Positions 27,682 through 36,631 of a stretch of 41,247 nt of DNA are shown piece by piece. The position numbers were made by a program, and so were the translations under genes. Under the pieces are notes generated by a model. That model had not been told where the DNA came from. It saw only the letters and a program-made list of their open reading frames with translations, and did not search any database. The stretch spans positions 1 through 41,247 of the forward strand of contig CAKZTM010000029.1 of NCBI GenBank assembly GCA_937920555.1, written 5' to 3'. This DNA comes from an uncultured Paracoccaceae bacterium (GTDB taxonomy: Bacteria > Pseudomonadota > Alphaproteobacteria > Rhodobacterales > Rhodobacteraceae). Positions within the stretch are counted from its first letter, which is position 1, and each line of letters begins with the position of its first letter.

Positions 27682-29036
27682 CGACGCGCCTTTCCTTTGG
27701 ATTTCGACCGGCCTTTACCGCGCAGTTTCGACTTTTCGATCAAGCCTTCATACTGATGCGCCAACAGATGGCTTTGCACCTGCGTGATCGTATCCATGGT
27801 CACCGAGACAACGATCAGAAGCGACGTGCCGCCAAAGTAGAAAGGAATGGCCAACTGCGATCTTAGGATTTCTGGCAGCAAACACACCGCCGCAAGATAG
27901 GCCGATCCGACAACCAACAAACGGGCAACCACATAATCGAAATAATCTGCGGTCTTTTGGCCCGGGCGAACACCCGGCACAAACCCGCCCTGCTTCTTGA
28001 GATTGTCCGCTACGTCATCGGACTTGAACGACACATTGGCGGTGTAGAAGTAAGAGAAGAAAACGATCATCGCCACAAAGAACAACAGATAAAGCGGCTG
28101 ACCGGGTCCGAAATAGGCCAGAACAGTGTTGAGCCAACCGGCCCCCTGATTGCCCGAGAATGTCGCAAGCGTGGTCGGAAGCAACAGCAAGGACGACGCG
28201 AAGATCGGTGGGATAACGCCGGCAGGGTTTAGCTTGATCGGCAAGTGAGAGCTCTCACCGCCATACATCTTTTGCCCGACCTGACGACGCGGATACTGAA
28301 TATGGATCTTGCGCAACGCACGCTCGACGAAAACCACAAAGGCAATCACAGCCACGATCATGACCATCACACCCACGATAACGACAGGCGACAAAGCACC
28401 TGAGCGACCCTGCGCAAAGAAACCGGCAATAGCGCCAGGAAGCTCGGCCACAATGCCCACAAAGATGATCAGGGAGATACCGTTACCGATGCCGCGGGCG
28501 GTGATTTGCTCACCCAACCACATCAAAAACAGCGTGCCACCCACAAGCGTAATCACACAAGCGGCCCTGAAGAACATCCCCGGCTCCGAGGCGAGCCCCT
28601 GCGATTCCAGCCCGACAGAGATGCCATAGGCTTGGAATGTCGCCAAAATCACCGTCAGATAACGGGTGTATTGGTTGATCTTGCGACGGCCCTGCTCACC
28701 CTCTTTCTTGAGGTTCTCAAGGGTTGGCACCATCGATGTTAACAACTGAATGATAATAGAGGCCGAAATATACGGCATGATCCCAAGCGCAAAAATCGCC
28801 ATCCGGCCAATCGCACCGCCCGAGAACAAGTTAAGCATGCCCCCGATGCCCTGCGATTGCTGCTCGAAGAAAGAAGCAAGCCGAACCGCATCAATACCGG
28901 GGACCGGGATGTAGGTTCCGATCCGGTAAACAATGAGAAGACCAAGCGCAAACATGATGCGCTGTTGCAGTTCCTTGGCCTTGCCGAATGCCCCCCAGGA
29001 CATGTTGGCGGCCATCTGTTCTGCTGCTGATGCCAT
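27678..29036 (-). CDS. secY: Protein translocase subunit SecY
   Basis: This 452-residue channel subunit of SecYEG has ten membrane helices. It shows the first helix with [13 protein letters not shown], the plug region after it, the [14 protein letters not shown] segment, the cytoplasmic loop containing [11 protein letters not shown] and the last helices with [17 protein letters not shown] start at 29036 (MASAAEQM), where AAGGAGG lies 5-6 nt upstream. The frame from 29090 is longer than the family. The stop overlaps adk. Confidence 0.97.
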   Translation of the reverse strand: MASAAEQMAANMSWGAFGKAKELQQRIMFALGLLIVYRIGTYIPVPGIDAVRLASFFEQQSQGIGGMLNLFSGGAIGRMAIFALGIMPYISASIIIQLLTSMVPTLENLKKEGEQGRRKINQYTRYLTVILATFQAYGISVGLESQGLASEPGMFFRAACVITLVGGTLFLMWLGEQITARGIGNGISLIIFVGIVAELPGAIAGFFAQGRSGALSPVVIVGVMVMIVAVIAFVVFVERALRKIHIQYPRRQVGQKMYGGESSHLPIKLNPAGVIPPIFASSLLLLPTTLATFSGNQGAGWLNTVLAYFGPGQPLYLLFFVAMIVFFSYFYTANVSFKSDDVADNLKKQGGFVPGVRPGQKTADYFDYVVARLLVVGSAYLAAVCLLPEILRSQLAIPFYFGGTSLLIVVSVTMDTITQVQSHLLAHQYEGLIEKSKLRGKGRSKSKGKARR

Positions 29037-29140
29037 CAAGGCCTCCTTGAACAACTGCGCCGCCCGTCCGACAATTCGGAGGCGGCGCAAGAAATCTTGT
29101 GCTGAAAGAACCTAAGGTGGGAACGCCCCACCTTCAAGCG

Positions 29141-29626
29141 TTACTCAGCCGCTGCGTCTTCTTTCGCCGGAGCTGATACGGTCACTTTTCCGCCAGCTTT
29201 CTCGACAGCCGCAATGGCAGACTTGGACGCGCCAGTGACCGTCAGGTCCACCTTGGCCTTCAATTCGCCCTTGCCGAGCAGACGAACGCCGTCGCGAATA
29301 CGGGTCACAAGACCACTCTCAACGAGGCTCGCCTCCGTGATCGGTTTTTTGGCATCCACTTTGCCCTCATCGATGAACTTCTGGAGAATACCCAGATTGA
29401 TCACCGCGTGACGCTTGGCGTTGATGTTGTTGAAACCACGCTTGGGAAGACGCTGGTAAAGAGGCATTTGACCGCCCTCAAAACCGTTGATCGACACACC
29501 TGAGCGGGATTTTTGACCCTTGATACCACGACCACCGGTCTTACCAGTACCCGAACCGGGACCACGACCAATACGCTTCTTGCGTTTGGTGGCACCGGGA
29601 TTATCGCTTAATTCATGCAGTTTCAT
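29141..29626 (-). CDS. rplO: 50S ribosomal protein L15
   Basis: The 161-residue L15 begins [20 protein letters not shown] and continues with the glycine-rich [20 protein letters not shown] that threads into 23S rRNA. A C-terminal lysine/alanine-rich end follows [24 protein letters not shown] precedes the ATG. Unusually, about 690 nt and a putative lipoprotein gene separate it from rpmD, so it probably has its own promoter. Confidence 0.97.
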   Translation of the reverse strand: MKLHELSDNPGATKRKKRIGRGPGSGTGKTGGRGIKGQKSRSGVSINGFEGGQMPLYQRLPKRGFNNINAKRHAVINLGILQKFIDEGKVDAKKPITEASLVESGLVTRIRDGVRLLGKGELKAKVDLTVTGASKSAIAAVEKAGGKVTVSAPAKEDAAAE

Positions 29627-29934
29627 GTCGCATTCTCCTTTGGCCGGAACGACCCCCCGATTGCGACGAAAGGGGCCAACACGGCATTGATAAAAGGGCT
29701 CTATCCGAGCCACCGGCTGCTGGTACAAGAGTGCCTGCCAAGTTTCAAGATAAAAGGCCGCGTTTGAGCAAAATCGGCGTGCGAAAGTCGTTGCGAATTC
29801 TATAAAACCGGATGCTCACGATCAACCAAAGGCCCATTAGCAGCAATCGCGCTCAAATTGCAAAGGTTAGAGCGGCTCATTTGAGCCGACGGCACAGACG
29901 CCGCGCGGGTGGTGCAGGGGAATGTCCGCAAGCC
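29627..29934. other. Gap between the lipoprotein gene and rplO
   Basis: These 308 nt contain no supported gene. They must hold any separate promoter for rplO-secY-adk. A TTGAAA near 29751 on the minus strand is a possible -35, but its -10 partner is poor, so I do not call a promoter. Confidence 0.4.
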
Positions 29935-30183
29935 CTAACACTTAGCTTTGAACTTCATCCCGGTCTCAGTCGCTTCCGTTGCGAGGTGTCTGGGCAGATT
30001 GCGGCCGCAAAAGCCCCGCCCCAGATGTTGAGCCAGCGTGACAGGCGTCCAGGCAGTCCCCGCGACGCCTTCGACTGCCGCCCTCTCAACCCGTGTGAAT
30101 GACAGATCGTTGTCAGACCCCTGCCAAGAACACCCAGACACGACACCGACGCAGAGCGCCAAGATTGGAAATTTAAAAGTCAT
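29935..30183 (-). CDS. Small putative lipoprotein in the ribosomal operon
   Basis: This 82-codon frame begins MTFKFPILALCVGVVSGCSW. A short basic start, a hydrophobic core and the lipobox VSGC with C18 as the lipidation site make an exported lipoprotein likely. The mature part of 65 residues resembles nothing I know. It contains TRVERAAVEGVAGTAW and ends with a cysteine. A GGGGA lies about 9 nt before the ATG. It sits after the rpmD terminator on the same strand as the ribosomal genes, and a possible promoter (TTGTAG-16-TAATTT) lies just upstream. It may be a real small gene, but there is no family support. Confidence 0.55.
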   Translation of the reverse strand: MTFKFPILALCVGVVSGCSWQGSDNDLSFTRVERAAVEGVAGTAWTPVTLAQHLGRGFCGRNLPRHLATEATETGMKFKAKC

Positions 30184-30258
30184 CAAGCAGTCCCCACAGC
30201 TCTTTGCGAAAAATTACAGGCATGCACAAAATCTACAATATTCATCCACCCAACGAGA

Positions 30259-30283
30259 AACGCCCCACACAATGCGGGGCGTT
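30259..30283 (-). terminator. Terminator-like hairpin after rpmD
   Basis: On the minus strand AACGCCCC pairs with GGGGCGTT around a 9-nt loop, and TTTC follows. It starts 37 nt after the rpmD stop. The 8-bp GC-rich stem with a short T run should stop at least part of the transcription from the spc genes before the lipoprotein gene and rplO. Confidence 0.75.
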
Positions 30284-30319
30284 CAGGTCACAGTCAAGTT
30301 CCGGCGACGCCGGTGCTGA

Positions 30320-30508
30320 TTAGCCTTTTTCTTCGATGATCTCCACCATATGCGGGATCTTCGCGACCATACCGCGGACCGCTGGCGTGTCCTCCAGCTC
30401 GCGGGTGCGGTGCATCTTGTTCAGGCCAAGGCCCTTCAAAGTCGCACGCTGGCTTTCAGGGCGACGGATCGGCGAGCCAATCTGTTTAACCACAATCGTT
30501 TTTGCCAT
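30320..30508 (-). CDS. rpmD: 50S ribosomal protein L30
   Basis: The 62-residue L30 starts [17 protein letters not shown] and contains the standard [19 protein letters not shown] core. It is full length for the bacterial form. It lies 2 nt after rpsE. In this genome a terminator follows it rather than rplO directly. Confidence 0.97.
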   Translation of the reverse strand: MAKTIVVKQIGSPIRRPESQRATLKGLGLNKMHRTRELEDTPAVRGMVAKIPHMVEIIEEKG

Positions 30509-30510
30509 GA

Positions 30511-31089
30511 TCAGGCCTCCTCAGCCACAGCTTCAGCTTCTGCCGCAGGCGCATTGTCGCGCGCTGGCAGAATATCAGCCACTTTCTTGCCACGACGCCC
30601 AGCAACCTGACGTGGGGAGGACTGTTTGCCCAACCCGTCCATAGTCGCCCGGATCATGTTGTAAGGGTTTTGCGACCCGATGGACTTGGCCACCACGTCA
30701 GACACACCCAACATCTCGAAGACAGCACGCATTGGACCACCTGCGATGATCCCGGTACCCGCAGGTGCCGTGCGCATCACAACTTTACCAGCACCGTGGC
30801 GCCCGTTCATGTTGTGGTGCAATGTGCGACCCTCTTTGAGAGGCACACGAACCATCTGACGCTTGGCCTGCTCGGTTGCCTTGCGGATCGCCTCAGGCAC
30901 CTCTTTGGCTTTACCTTTGCCAAAGCCAACGCGACCCTTTTGATCACCCACAACCACAAGTGCCGCAAAACCAAAGCGCTTACCGCCCTTTACGGTCTTG
31001 GAAACACGGTTGATCGCAACCAAACGATCCTGAAATTCCGGAGTTTCATCGCGGTCGCGACGATCCCGACGGTTTGTATCTCTGGCCAA
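30511..31089 (-). CDS. rpsE: 30S ribosomal protein S5 (probable TTG start)
   Basis: S5, 192 residues from the TTG at 31087-31089, contributes to decoding accuracy and mRNA unwinding. The core [32 protein letters not shown] and the [14 protein letters not shown] region are intact, with an alanine/glutamate-rich tail. GGAGG lies 5 nt before the TTG, and reading from it gives [11 protein letters not shown], like relatives. An ATG four codons upstream overlaps the GGAGG and has no site of its own. The situation mirrors rpsM. Confidence 0.93.
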   Translation of the reverse strand: MARDTNRRDRRDRDETPEFQDRLVAINRVSKTVKGGKRFGFAALVVVGDQKGRVGFGKGKAKEVPEAIRKATEQAKRQMVRVPLKEGRTLHHNMNGRHGAGKVVMRTAPAGTGIIAGGPMRAVFEMLGVSDVVAKSIGSQNPYNMIRATMDGLGKQSSPRQVAGRRGKKVADILPARDNAPAAEAEAVAEEA

Positions 31090-31168
31090 TGTGGCCTCCA
31101 TTCATTGCAGGTGCGACGCACCTTTTGTTGTCCAACCTCGGTGGGCAAGCACTGCCCCCAGGTCATCG

Positions 31169-31189
31169 AGAAGCGCCATCAGCGCTTCT
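31169..31189 (-). repeat. Hairpin between rplR and rpsE
   Basis: The arms AGAAGCGC and GCGCTTCT form a perfect 8-bp stem with a 5-nt loop in the 118-nt rplR-rpsE spacer. A second small stem (AGGTGC/GCACCT, about 31109-31123) lies nearer rpsE. Neither is followed by a T run, so a role in processing or translational control is only a possibility. Confidence 0.5.
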
Positions 31190-31207
31190 TCGCAATCACT
31201 CTTCGTC

Positions 31208-31567
31208 TTAGAACTTCAGACCGCCCTCGCGGGCCGCATCTGCAAGTGCCTTTACCTTGCCGTGGAAGAGGAACCCGCCACGATCAAAATACACGTTCTC
31301 AACTCCGGCTTTCTTGGCGCGAGCTGCGAGCTCCCCACCAACTTTGGCCGATGCCTCGACGTTGTTCTTGCCAACAACACCAATGGATTTCTCCAAGGAT
31401 GAAGCCGATACCAATGTCTTGCCATTCACATCATCAATGATCTGAGCCGAGATGTTCTTGGAAGACCGATGCACAGAAAGACGCGGCGTATCGCCTGCGA
31501 CTTTGCGCAACTTGCTGCGGACGCGCATACGACGCTTCCGGAACAAATCTCTTTTTGAGTTTGCCAT
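31208..31567 (-). CDS. rplR: 50S ribosomal protein L18
   Basis: The 119-residue L18 binds 5S rRNA. It starts [20 protein letters not shown] and ends [16 protein letters not shown], and the central [18 protein letters not shown] is characteristic. It lies 12 nt after rplF with a GGAG site before the ATG. Confidence 0.97.
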   Translation of the reverse strand: MANSKRDLFRKRRMRVRSKLRKVAGDTPRLSVHRSSKNISAQIIDDVNGKTLVSASSLEKSIGVVGKNNVEASAKVGGELAARAKKAGVENVYFDRGGFLFHGKVKALADAAREGGLKF

Positions 31568-31579
31568 TGCTTGCGCTCC

Positions 31580-32113
31580 TTACTTCTTCTTGCCTTCTTT
31601 GCGGAAGATATATTCGTCTTTGTACTTGATACCCTTGCCCTTGTAAGGCTCGGGCTTCCGCCACTCACGAATATTCGCCGCAACTTGGCCAACAACTTGC
31701 TGATCAATGCCCTCAACGGTAATCTCGGTCGGCTTAGCCACCGTGATCGTCACATTCTCGGGCACATCAAACTCAACATCATGGGAATATCCCAGTGACA
31801 ATTTCAGAGTTTTGCCCGCAAGGGCGGCACGATAACCAACACCGTTGATTTCCAGCTCTTTCTTGAAGCCGTCAGACACACCAGTCACAAGATTTGCGAT
31901 TTGCGTGCGGGACATGCCCCACTGCTGACGAGCGCGCTTCGACTTTCCACGCGGGGTGACCGTGATGACATTGCCATCCACACTCAAATCCACGTCGTCC
32001 GTTGCCTTGAAGCTGCGAACACCCTTGGGGCCCTTCACTTCAATGGCTTGACCGGAAACAGCCGCTGAAACACCCGAAGGCATCTCGATGGGTTTTTTAC
32101 CAATACGTGACAT
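31580..32113 (-). CDS. rplF: 50S ribosomal protein L6
   Basis: The 177-residue L6 has its two similar domains and ends [20 protein letters not shown], the conserved 23S rRNA contact. The ATG at 32113 ([15 protein letters not shown]) has AAGGGGG 5-6 nt upstream. The frame from 32179 adds 22 non-family residues. It lies 10 nt after rpsH. Confidence 0.97.
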   Translation of the reverse strand: MSRIGKKPIEMPSGVSAAVSGQAIEVKGPKGVRSFKATDDVDLSVDGNVITVTPRGKSKRARQQWGMSRTQIANLVTGVSDGFKKELEINGVGYRAALAGKTLKLSLGYSHDVEFDVPENVTITVAKPTEITVEGIDQQVVGQVAANIREWRKPEPYKGKGIKYKDEYIFRKEGKKK

Positions 32114-32123
32114 CCATACCCCC

Positions 32124-32522
32124 TTAGAATACCCGGCACAGGACTTCGCCGCCAACATTGGCAGCGCGCGCCTGCGCATCGGACATCACACCTTTGGGTG
32201 TGGATACAATTGCAATACCCAAGCCCTGACGAACCGAAGGAATTTCCTTCACGCCCGCATAAACCCGACGACCCGGCGTCGAGACCCGCTTGAGCTCTTT
32301 GATCACTGACGCACCATCATAGTACTTCAGCTCGATGGAGAACTCAGGCAATCCCGCCTCGTTGGTCTTGCTCTCATAACCGCGGATGTAGCCCTCAGAT
32401 TTGAGAACATCGAGAACCCAGCCACGGAGTTTGGACGCAGGCGTATGCGTAGAGGTCTTACCCCGCATAGACGCATTGCGGATCCGGGTCAGCATATCGC
32501 CGATAGGATCGTTCATAGACAT
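32124..32522 (-). CDS. rpsH: 30S ribosomal protein S8
   Basis: The 132-residue S8 begins [17 protein letters not shown] and contains [23 protein letters not shown] and the C-terminal [24 protein letters not shown]8 is a primary 16S rRNA binder and in E. coli the autogenous repressor of the spc operon. GGGAGG lies about 8 nt before the first ATG, and a second ATG two codons later is possible. Confidence 0.97.
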   Translation of the reverse strand: MSMNDPIGDMLTRIRNASMRGKTSTHTPASKLRGWVLDVLKSEGYIRGYESKTNEAGLPEFSIELKYYDGASVIKELKRVSTPGRRVYAGVKEIPSVRQGLGIAIVSTPKGVMSDAQARAANVGGEVLCRVF

Positions 32523-32536
32523 ATCCTAAACCTCCC

Positions 32537-32842
32537 TTACCAGCTCGACTTGACCATGCCCGGAATGTGACCCTTAGAGGCCAAATCCCGCAGCGCGATC
32601 CGCGACATATTAAGTTTCCGGTAGTACGCTTTCGGACGACCCGTAATCGCACAACGATTGTGAAGACGTGTCGCTGAACTGTCGCGCGGCAGAGCCGACA
32701 ACTTCATTGCGATTTGCACGCGGTCACCAAGGGACAAACCCTCGGCCTTCATTTGCTCTTTCAAAGCCGCACGCTTGGCCGCGTACTTCTTTACAAGCTT
32801 CTGGCGCTTCAATTCGCGCTCAATCATAGCTTTCTTAGCCAT
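32537..32842 (-). CDS. rpsN: 30S ribosomal protein S14, zinc-free type
   Basis: The 101-residue S14 belongs to the long form without CXXC zinc motifs. It starts [20 protein letters not shown] and ends [11 protein letters not shown], with the conserved [15 protein letters not shown]. Its ATG overlaps the rplE stop by one base, giving tight coupling. Confidence 0.97.
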   Translation of the reverse strand: MAKKAMIERELKRQKLVKKYAAKRAALKEQMKAEGLSLGDRVQIAMKLSALPRDSSATRLHNRCAITGRPKAYYRKLNMSRIALRDLASKGHIPGMVKSSW

Positions 32843-33420
32843 TATTCTGTCTCCCCGCTCTCTGCTGGAAACGGCATGTTGAATGCCCGCAGAAGCGCAA
32901 GTGCTTCATCGTCCGTGGTCGCTGTTGTCGCAATCACCACATCCATGCCCCAGTTCACATCGATCTTGTCGAAGTTGATCTCAGGGAAAACCAGATGCTC
33001 TTTGATGCCCATGGCGTAGTTACCACGACCGTCAAAAGACTTCACGGACACACCGCGGAAATCTCGGATACGGGGCATCGCAACGGTGATGAAGCGATCC
33101 AGAAAATCATACATGCGATCACCGCGAAGGGTCACTTTGACACCAAGCGGCATGTCTTCGCGAACCTTGAAGCCCGCGATGGACTTCTTGGCCCGTGTGA
33201 TCACTGGCTTTTGGCCTGCAATCAACATCAGATCATTTTCTGCGGATTTGATTTTCTTACTGTCAGCCACAGCCTCGCCGCACCCGATGTTCAGAACAAT
33301 CTTGTCCAAACGTGGCGCCTGCATGGCGTTCTTGTAGCCAAACTTCTCGATCAAGGCCGCTTTGATGGTCTCATTGTACTGAGCCTTCAAGCGCGGCATG
33401 TAATTTGCATCATCAAGCAT
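32842..33420 (-). CDS. rplE: 50S ribosomal protein L5
   Basis: The 192-residue L5 binds 5S rRNA and contacts S13 across subunits. It shows [48 protein letters not shown] and KIDVNWGMD. The ATG at 33420 lies inside the end of rplX (8-nt overlap), with GGGAG about 10 nt upstream, and the N-terminus [12 protein letters not shown] fits the family. Confidence 0.97.
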   Translation of the reverse strand: MLDDANYMPRLKAQYNETIKAALIEKFGYKNAMQAPRLDKIVLNIGCGEAVADSKKIKSAENDLMLIAGQKPVITRAKKSIAGFKVREDMPLGVKVTLRGDRMYDFLDRFITVAMPRIRDFRGVSVKSFDGRGNYAMGIKEHLVFPEINFDKIDVNWGMDVVIATTATTDDEALALLRAFNMPFPAESGETE

Positions 33421-33727
33421 CGATCACTGCTCCCGATTTCTTGGCAAAGCGAACTTTCTTGTCGCCCTCCACCTTGAAGCCAACCCGTGTTGGACCACCG
33501 TCCTTTGGGTCCACCAAAGCAATATTGGACAGATCAATCGGCATGGCCTTTGGAACACGACCACCCTGAGATGTCTGGCTCTGCTTGGTTGCGCGAATTG
33601 CGATATTCACACCATCCACCACAGCTTTTCCTGCCTTTGGCATCATGGCAGAGATTTCGCCCTCTTTGCCCTTGTCCTTACCGGTAAGAACAACAACCTT
33701 GTCACCTTTGCGAAGTTTAGCAGCCAT
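33413..33727 (-). CDS. rplX: 50S ribosomal protein L24
   Basis: The 104-residue L24 starts [20 protein letters not shown] (the KOW motif) and contains [16 protein letters not shown] and [15 protein letters not shown]. It initiates large-subunit assembly on 23S rRNA. Its ATG overlaps the rplN stop (TAATG) and its end overlaps rplE. Confidence 0.97.
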   Translation of the reverse strand: MAAKLRKGDKVVVLTGKDKGKEGEISAMMPKAGKAVVDGVNIAIRATKQSQTSQGGRVPKAMPIDLSNIALVDPKDGGPTRVGFKVEGDKKVRFAKKSGAVIDA

Positions 33728-34095
33728 TACAGAACCTCCGGTGCCAGCGAAATGATCTTCATGAAGTTCTTGGCGCGAAGCTCGCGAACAACAGGTCCGA
33801 AAATACGCGTGCCGATGGGCTCACCGGCCGTGTTCAGGATCACAGCGGCATTCCGGTCAAACCGGATCGCTGTGCCGTCTGCACGACGAACTTCCTTGGC
33901 AGTACGCACGACAACCGCCTTGCGAACGTCGCCTTTCTTAACGCGGCCACGCGGAATAGCCTCTTTGACCGATACCACAATGATATCGCCCACAGAGGCA
34001 TATTTTCGTTTGGAGCCGCCCAAAACCTTGATGCACTGAACCCGGCGAGCACCGGAATTATCAGCCACATCCAGATTGGTTTGCATCTGGATCAT
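33727..34095 (-). CDS. rplN: 50S ribosomal protein L14
   Basis: The 122-residue L14 begins [19 protein letters not shown] and ends [16 protein letters not shown], full length and typical of the protein at the subunit interface near L19. It lies 60 nt after rpsQ and overlaps rplX by one base. Confidence 0.98.
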   Translation of the reverse strand: MIQMQTNLDVADNSGARRVQCIKVLGGSKRKYASVGDIIVVSVKEAIPRGRVKKGDVRKAVVVRTAKEVRRADGTAIRFDRNAAVILNTAGEPIGTRIFGPVVRELRAKNFMKIISLAPEVL

Positions 34096-34155
34096 ATTAA
34101 GTCTCCCGACCTGCGGAGCTCATCCCCGCGGTTTCGATTGACTGAGGGGCCTCGC

Positions 34156-34395
34156 TTACGCTTTCGCGTCAGCCAGAACCTCCCAGCGTTTGTTTTTGGA
34201 AACAGGTGCACATTCTTGAATGCGCACTTTGTCACCAACATTAAATGTCTCAGCCGCGTCATGCGCCCGATACTTCTTGGATTTCCGAATAGTCTTCTTG
34301 AGAACCGGATGTGTAAAGCGACGCTCCACAGATACAGTTACAGTCTGAGCATTTGCCGTGCTGGTCACGGTCCCGGACAGGATTCGCTTTGGCAT
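34156..34395 (-). CDS. rpsQ: 30S ribosomal protein S17
   Basis: The 79-residue S17 begins [21 protein letters not shown] and carries the OB-fold core [18 protein letters not shown] and [18 protein letters not shown]. It binds 16S rRNA near helix 11. It lies 3 nt after rpmC. Confidence 0.97.
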   Translation of the reverse strand: MPKRILSGTVTSTANAQTVTVSVERRFTHPVLKKTIRKSKKYRAHDAAETFNVGDKVRIQECAPVSKNKRWEVLADAKA

Positions 34396-34398
34396 GGC

Positions 34399-34605
34399 TT
34401 ATACTTCCTTCGCGGCCGCACGGGCCTTTTCATTCAAAATGGTCTTAACGCGCGCTGCATCCCGTTTAACGGTCCGCATACGTGCAGTGCCTTCAAGCTG
34501 GTTTGTCGCCGCCTGAAAACGCAGGTTAAAGGCCTCTTTCTTCAAGTTCGCAAGCTCAGTCTTGAGCTCATCGGGTGTCTTGTCCCGTAAGTCGCTGGCG
34601 TTCAT
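34399..34605 (-). CDS. rpmC: 50S ribosomal protein L29
   Basis: The 68-residue L29 starts [20 protein letters not shown] and includes the conserved [22 protein letters not shown]. It lies near the peptide exit tunnel and docks trigger factor and SRP. Here it opens a transcription segment: rplP, its usual upstream neighbour, is about 1.6 kb away and a promoter lies at 34693-34721. An open frame extending back to 34989 is not coding. Confidence 0.95.
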   Translation of the reverse strand: MNASDLRDKTPDELKTELANLKKEAFNLRFQAATNQLEGTARMRTVKRDAARVKTILNEKARAAAKEV

Positions 34606-34967
34606 AACGCGTATCTTTCCTTCAACATCACCGGCGTGCCCCAAAGTATTCGGGTTACACTGATTCCGGTGGAGATCACTGGAGAAGTGGGCCGTATAGG
34701 CGCTGAAAGGGACCGTTGCAAGCGTAAACTTGAGGGCTACCATCGCCTCCCCGTAGCATCTGCGCCGCACACCTGTTTCGCAAGGGGATACCGCCCTATT
34801 GGGGGGCCGTAATTCACGCGCATTCCTAGCCCCAAAAGGATGCACGCATGCCGCCGCAAGGGTCGCCCGAAAGGCGCAGGTCAAAGGCACCCCCCCCGGC
34901 AGCTCCACTTGACTTTGGCCCCGCCCCCAAGCAAGTGAGCCATCAAACGCATAAAACCGAGCCGTCC
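34606..34967. other. Divergent intergenic region, rpmC / oxygenase
   Basis: These 362 nt separate the minus-strand rpmC from the plus-strand oxygenase gene. They hold the rpmC promoter and a run of eight C near 34890. No further gene is supported. An upstream extension of the oxygenase frame from 34848 is low-complexity and rejected. Confidence 0.6.
34693..34721 (-). promoter_or_regulatory. Promoter of the rpmC-rpmD operon
   Basis: On the minus strand TTGCAA (34716-34721) and TATACG (34693-34698) stand exactly 17 nt apart. Transcription should start near 34686, leaving a leader of about 80 nt before rpmC. It restarts transcription after the terminator that follows rplP. Confidence 0.8.
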
Positions 34968-35576
34968 ATGAAACACCTTTTCCAAACACCGCTCTACCAA
35001 ACGCGATTGTCCGACACGCTCAACACCGATGAGCTGGCCGCCACCTGCCTCTCGATCGCAGAAGATGACGAAGCGGGTCAGCAATGGTGCGACGAGAACG
35101 ATTTCCCCGGCTATACCTCCTATGCCTCGCTCGACGATCTGGCGTGGAGGATGCCCATCTTCAAAGATGTTGCCCGCGCCCTCGACCAACATGTGGCGTC
35201 ATTCGCAGATACGCTGCATTTCGATCTGGGTGACAGGCCGCTGAAACTCGATAGCCTGTGGATCAACATCCTTCCCGAAGGCGGCATTCACACCGCTCAC
35301 ATTCACCCCCACTCGGTGATATCCGGCACGACCTATGTGGCCATGCCCGAGGGGACCTCTGCGATTAAGTTCGAGGACCCGAGACTGGCGATGATGATGG
35401 CCTCGCCACCCCGAAAGGCCAACGCACCCGAAGCGTTTCAGCCGTTTGTCTATGTGAAGCCGTCGGTGGGCGATGTGTTGTTGTGGGAAAGCTGGCTGCG
35501 CCATGAAGTGCCCATGAACATGGCCGAGGAGGACCGGATCAGCGTGTCCTTCAACTACGGCTGGGCGGCGGCCTAA
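34968..35576 (+). CDS. 2OG-Fe(II) oxygenase family protein (TIGR02466-like)
   Basis: This 202-residue protein has the double-stranded beta-helix pattern of the TIGR02466 group. A metal-binding cluster in [18 protein letters not shown] (H111 and H113 best placed) follows [11 protein letters not shown] later H179 in WLRHEVPMN and R190 in [13 protein letters not shown] give the distal iron ligand and the 2-oxoglutarate arginine. Hydroxylation of a protein or small molecule is the expected chemistry, but the substrate is unknown. It is the only plus-strand gene within the ribosomal super-operon, between rpmC and rplP. The ATG has only a weak upstream site. Its stop overlaps that of the convergent Tat-signal gene by 4 nt. 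Confidence 0.85.
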   Translation: MKHLFQTPLYQTRLSDTLNTDELAATCLSIAEDDEAGQQWCDENDFPGYTSYASLDDLAWRMPIFKDVARALDQHVASFADTLHFDLGDRPLKLDSLWINILPEGGIHTAHIHPHSVISGTTYVAMPEGTSAIKFEDPRLAMMMASPPRKANAPEAFQPFVYVKPSVGDVLLWESWLRHEVPMNMAEEDRISVSFNYGWAAA

Positions 35577-36040
35577 ATATTTTCGTCGTCCGCAACGCTA
35601 TCATCGACCAACTCCGTCGCATGATCAGGCACACTCTCATCCTCTGGGATAAACCGCTCCAAATTGCGCTTGAGGGAGCGCGCGCGCAGCTTGGGCGCGC
35701 CTGACCTCCGCGTCAAAGGCGCCGCGACAGAAGGGGTCGACCGGCTCAACCGCGTGGCACCCTGGACAGCGAAAGCCGTTGAGTACCCCATTTTCGCCAT
35801 CACACCTTGCGCCGCATGGGCGGAGATGCCCCAAGACTTTGCAACACCAACGCATTTTGCAGCGCTTCCCGCGCGGGCATGAACACTTGCCCACAGCATT
35901 TGAGAATGGCTCCCGGTACGCGCGGCAGCAGTTGCCCCCGCCGGGATCGAAGGAAGCGCAGGCGCGACTGAGGCCGCTCCGATCATCTGCAAAAAGCTGC
36001 GGCGTTTGAGATGTGGCAATGGGTGCTCCTTAAGTCGCAT
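35573..36040 (-). CDS. Small Tat-signal protein of unknown function
   Basis: This 155-residue frame starts MRLKEHPLPHLKRRSFLQMI. The twin arginines 13-14 in KRRSFLQM and the hydrophobic stretch to about residue 40 with an alanine-rich end form a clear Tat signal, so export of a folded or cofactor-bearing protein is implied. The remainder, about 115 residues, has a basic middle (TRRSGAPKLRARSLKRNLERF) and an acidic tail (SVPDHATELVDDSVADDE). I recognise no family. It follows the rplP terminator on the same strand, and the ribosome site is weak. Base use looks like its neighbours. Confidence 0.65.
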   Translation of the reverse strand: MRLKEHPLPHLKRRSFLQMIGAASVAPALPSIPAGATAAARTGSHSQMLWASVHARAGSAAKCVGVAKSWGISAHAAQGVMAKMGYSTAFAVQGATRLSRSTPSVAAPLTRRSGAPKLRARSLKRNLERFIPEDESVPDHATELVDDSVADDENI

Positions 36041-36139
36041 GTCTGCTGACCCATATAAGAGCTTGAGAGCTGAACTTTTAGGGCAAAAAGAGTGACGTAA
36101 CGGAATCTGGCGGCGCAGGATGGGCGCGACACGCCATAG

Positions 36140-36171
36140 AAAAAAGCCCCCGCCAGTCTCCCGGCGAGGGC
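36140..36171 (-). terminator. Intrinsic terminator after rplP
   Basis: On the minus strand GCCCTCGCC and GGCGGGGGC form a 9-bp stem with one T-G pair around an 8-nt loop, followed by six T. It begins about 25 nt after the rplP stop. It should end transcription of the S10 half of the super-operon. Confidence 0.88.
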
Positions 36172-36196
36172 CTTCATTCTTTGATGGCGCGTGACC

Positions 36197-36610
36197 TTAC
36201 CAGTCTTCGCGCAGCACGATCCGTGATTTGACCGGCAACTTCATGGCTGCCAGACGCAGCGCCTCGCGGGCTGTTTCTTCATCGACACCGTCGATTTCGA
36301 ACATCACCCGACCCGGCTTGACCTTGGCCGCCCAAAACTCGACGGAGCCTTTACCTTTACCCATCCGAACCTCGGTGGGCTTTTTGGACACGGCAACATC
36401 CGGAAAAATCCGGATCCAAACACGACCCTGACGTTTCATGTGGCGGGTCATCGCACGACGAGCCGCCTCAATCTGACGCGCGGTGACACGCTCAGGCGTT
36501 GTTGCCTTCAGCCCGAACGAGCCGAAGTTCAAATCCGTACCGCCTTTTGCAAGACCGGCATTGCGGCCCTTGTGCATCTTGCGGAATTTTGTGCGCTTTG
36601 GTGAAAGCAT
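36197..36610 (-). CDS. rplP: 50S ribosomal protein L16
   Basis: The 137-residue L16 starts [19 protein letters not shown] and carries [22 protein letters not shown] and [13 protein letters not shown], standard for the protein next to the peptidyl transferase centre. R82 in VRMGKGKG corresponds to the arginine that YcfD hydroxylates in E. coli L16. It lies 21 nt after rpsC. A terminator follows instead of rpmC. Confidence 0.97.
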   Translation of the reverse strand: MLSPKRTKFRKMHKGRNAGLAKGGTDLNFGSFGLKATTPERVTARQIEAARRAMTRHMKRQGRVWIRIFPDVAVSKKPTEVRMGKGKGSVEFWAAKVKPGRVMFEIDGVDEETAREALRLAAMKLPVKSRIVLREDW

Positions 36611-36631
36611 CTGTTATCTCCCTACCTGGCT

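Noticed and set aside
30670..31440. 256-codon plus-strand frame
   Set aside because: It is antisense to rpsE and rplR, which are certain.
34606..34989. Upstream extension of rpmC to 34989
   Set aside because: The extra residues do not resemble L29, and the extension crosses the promoter of rpmC.
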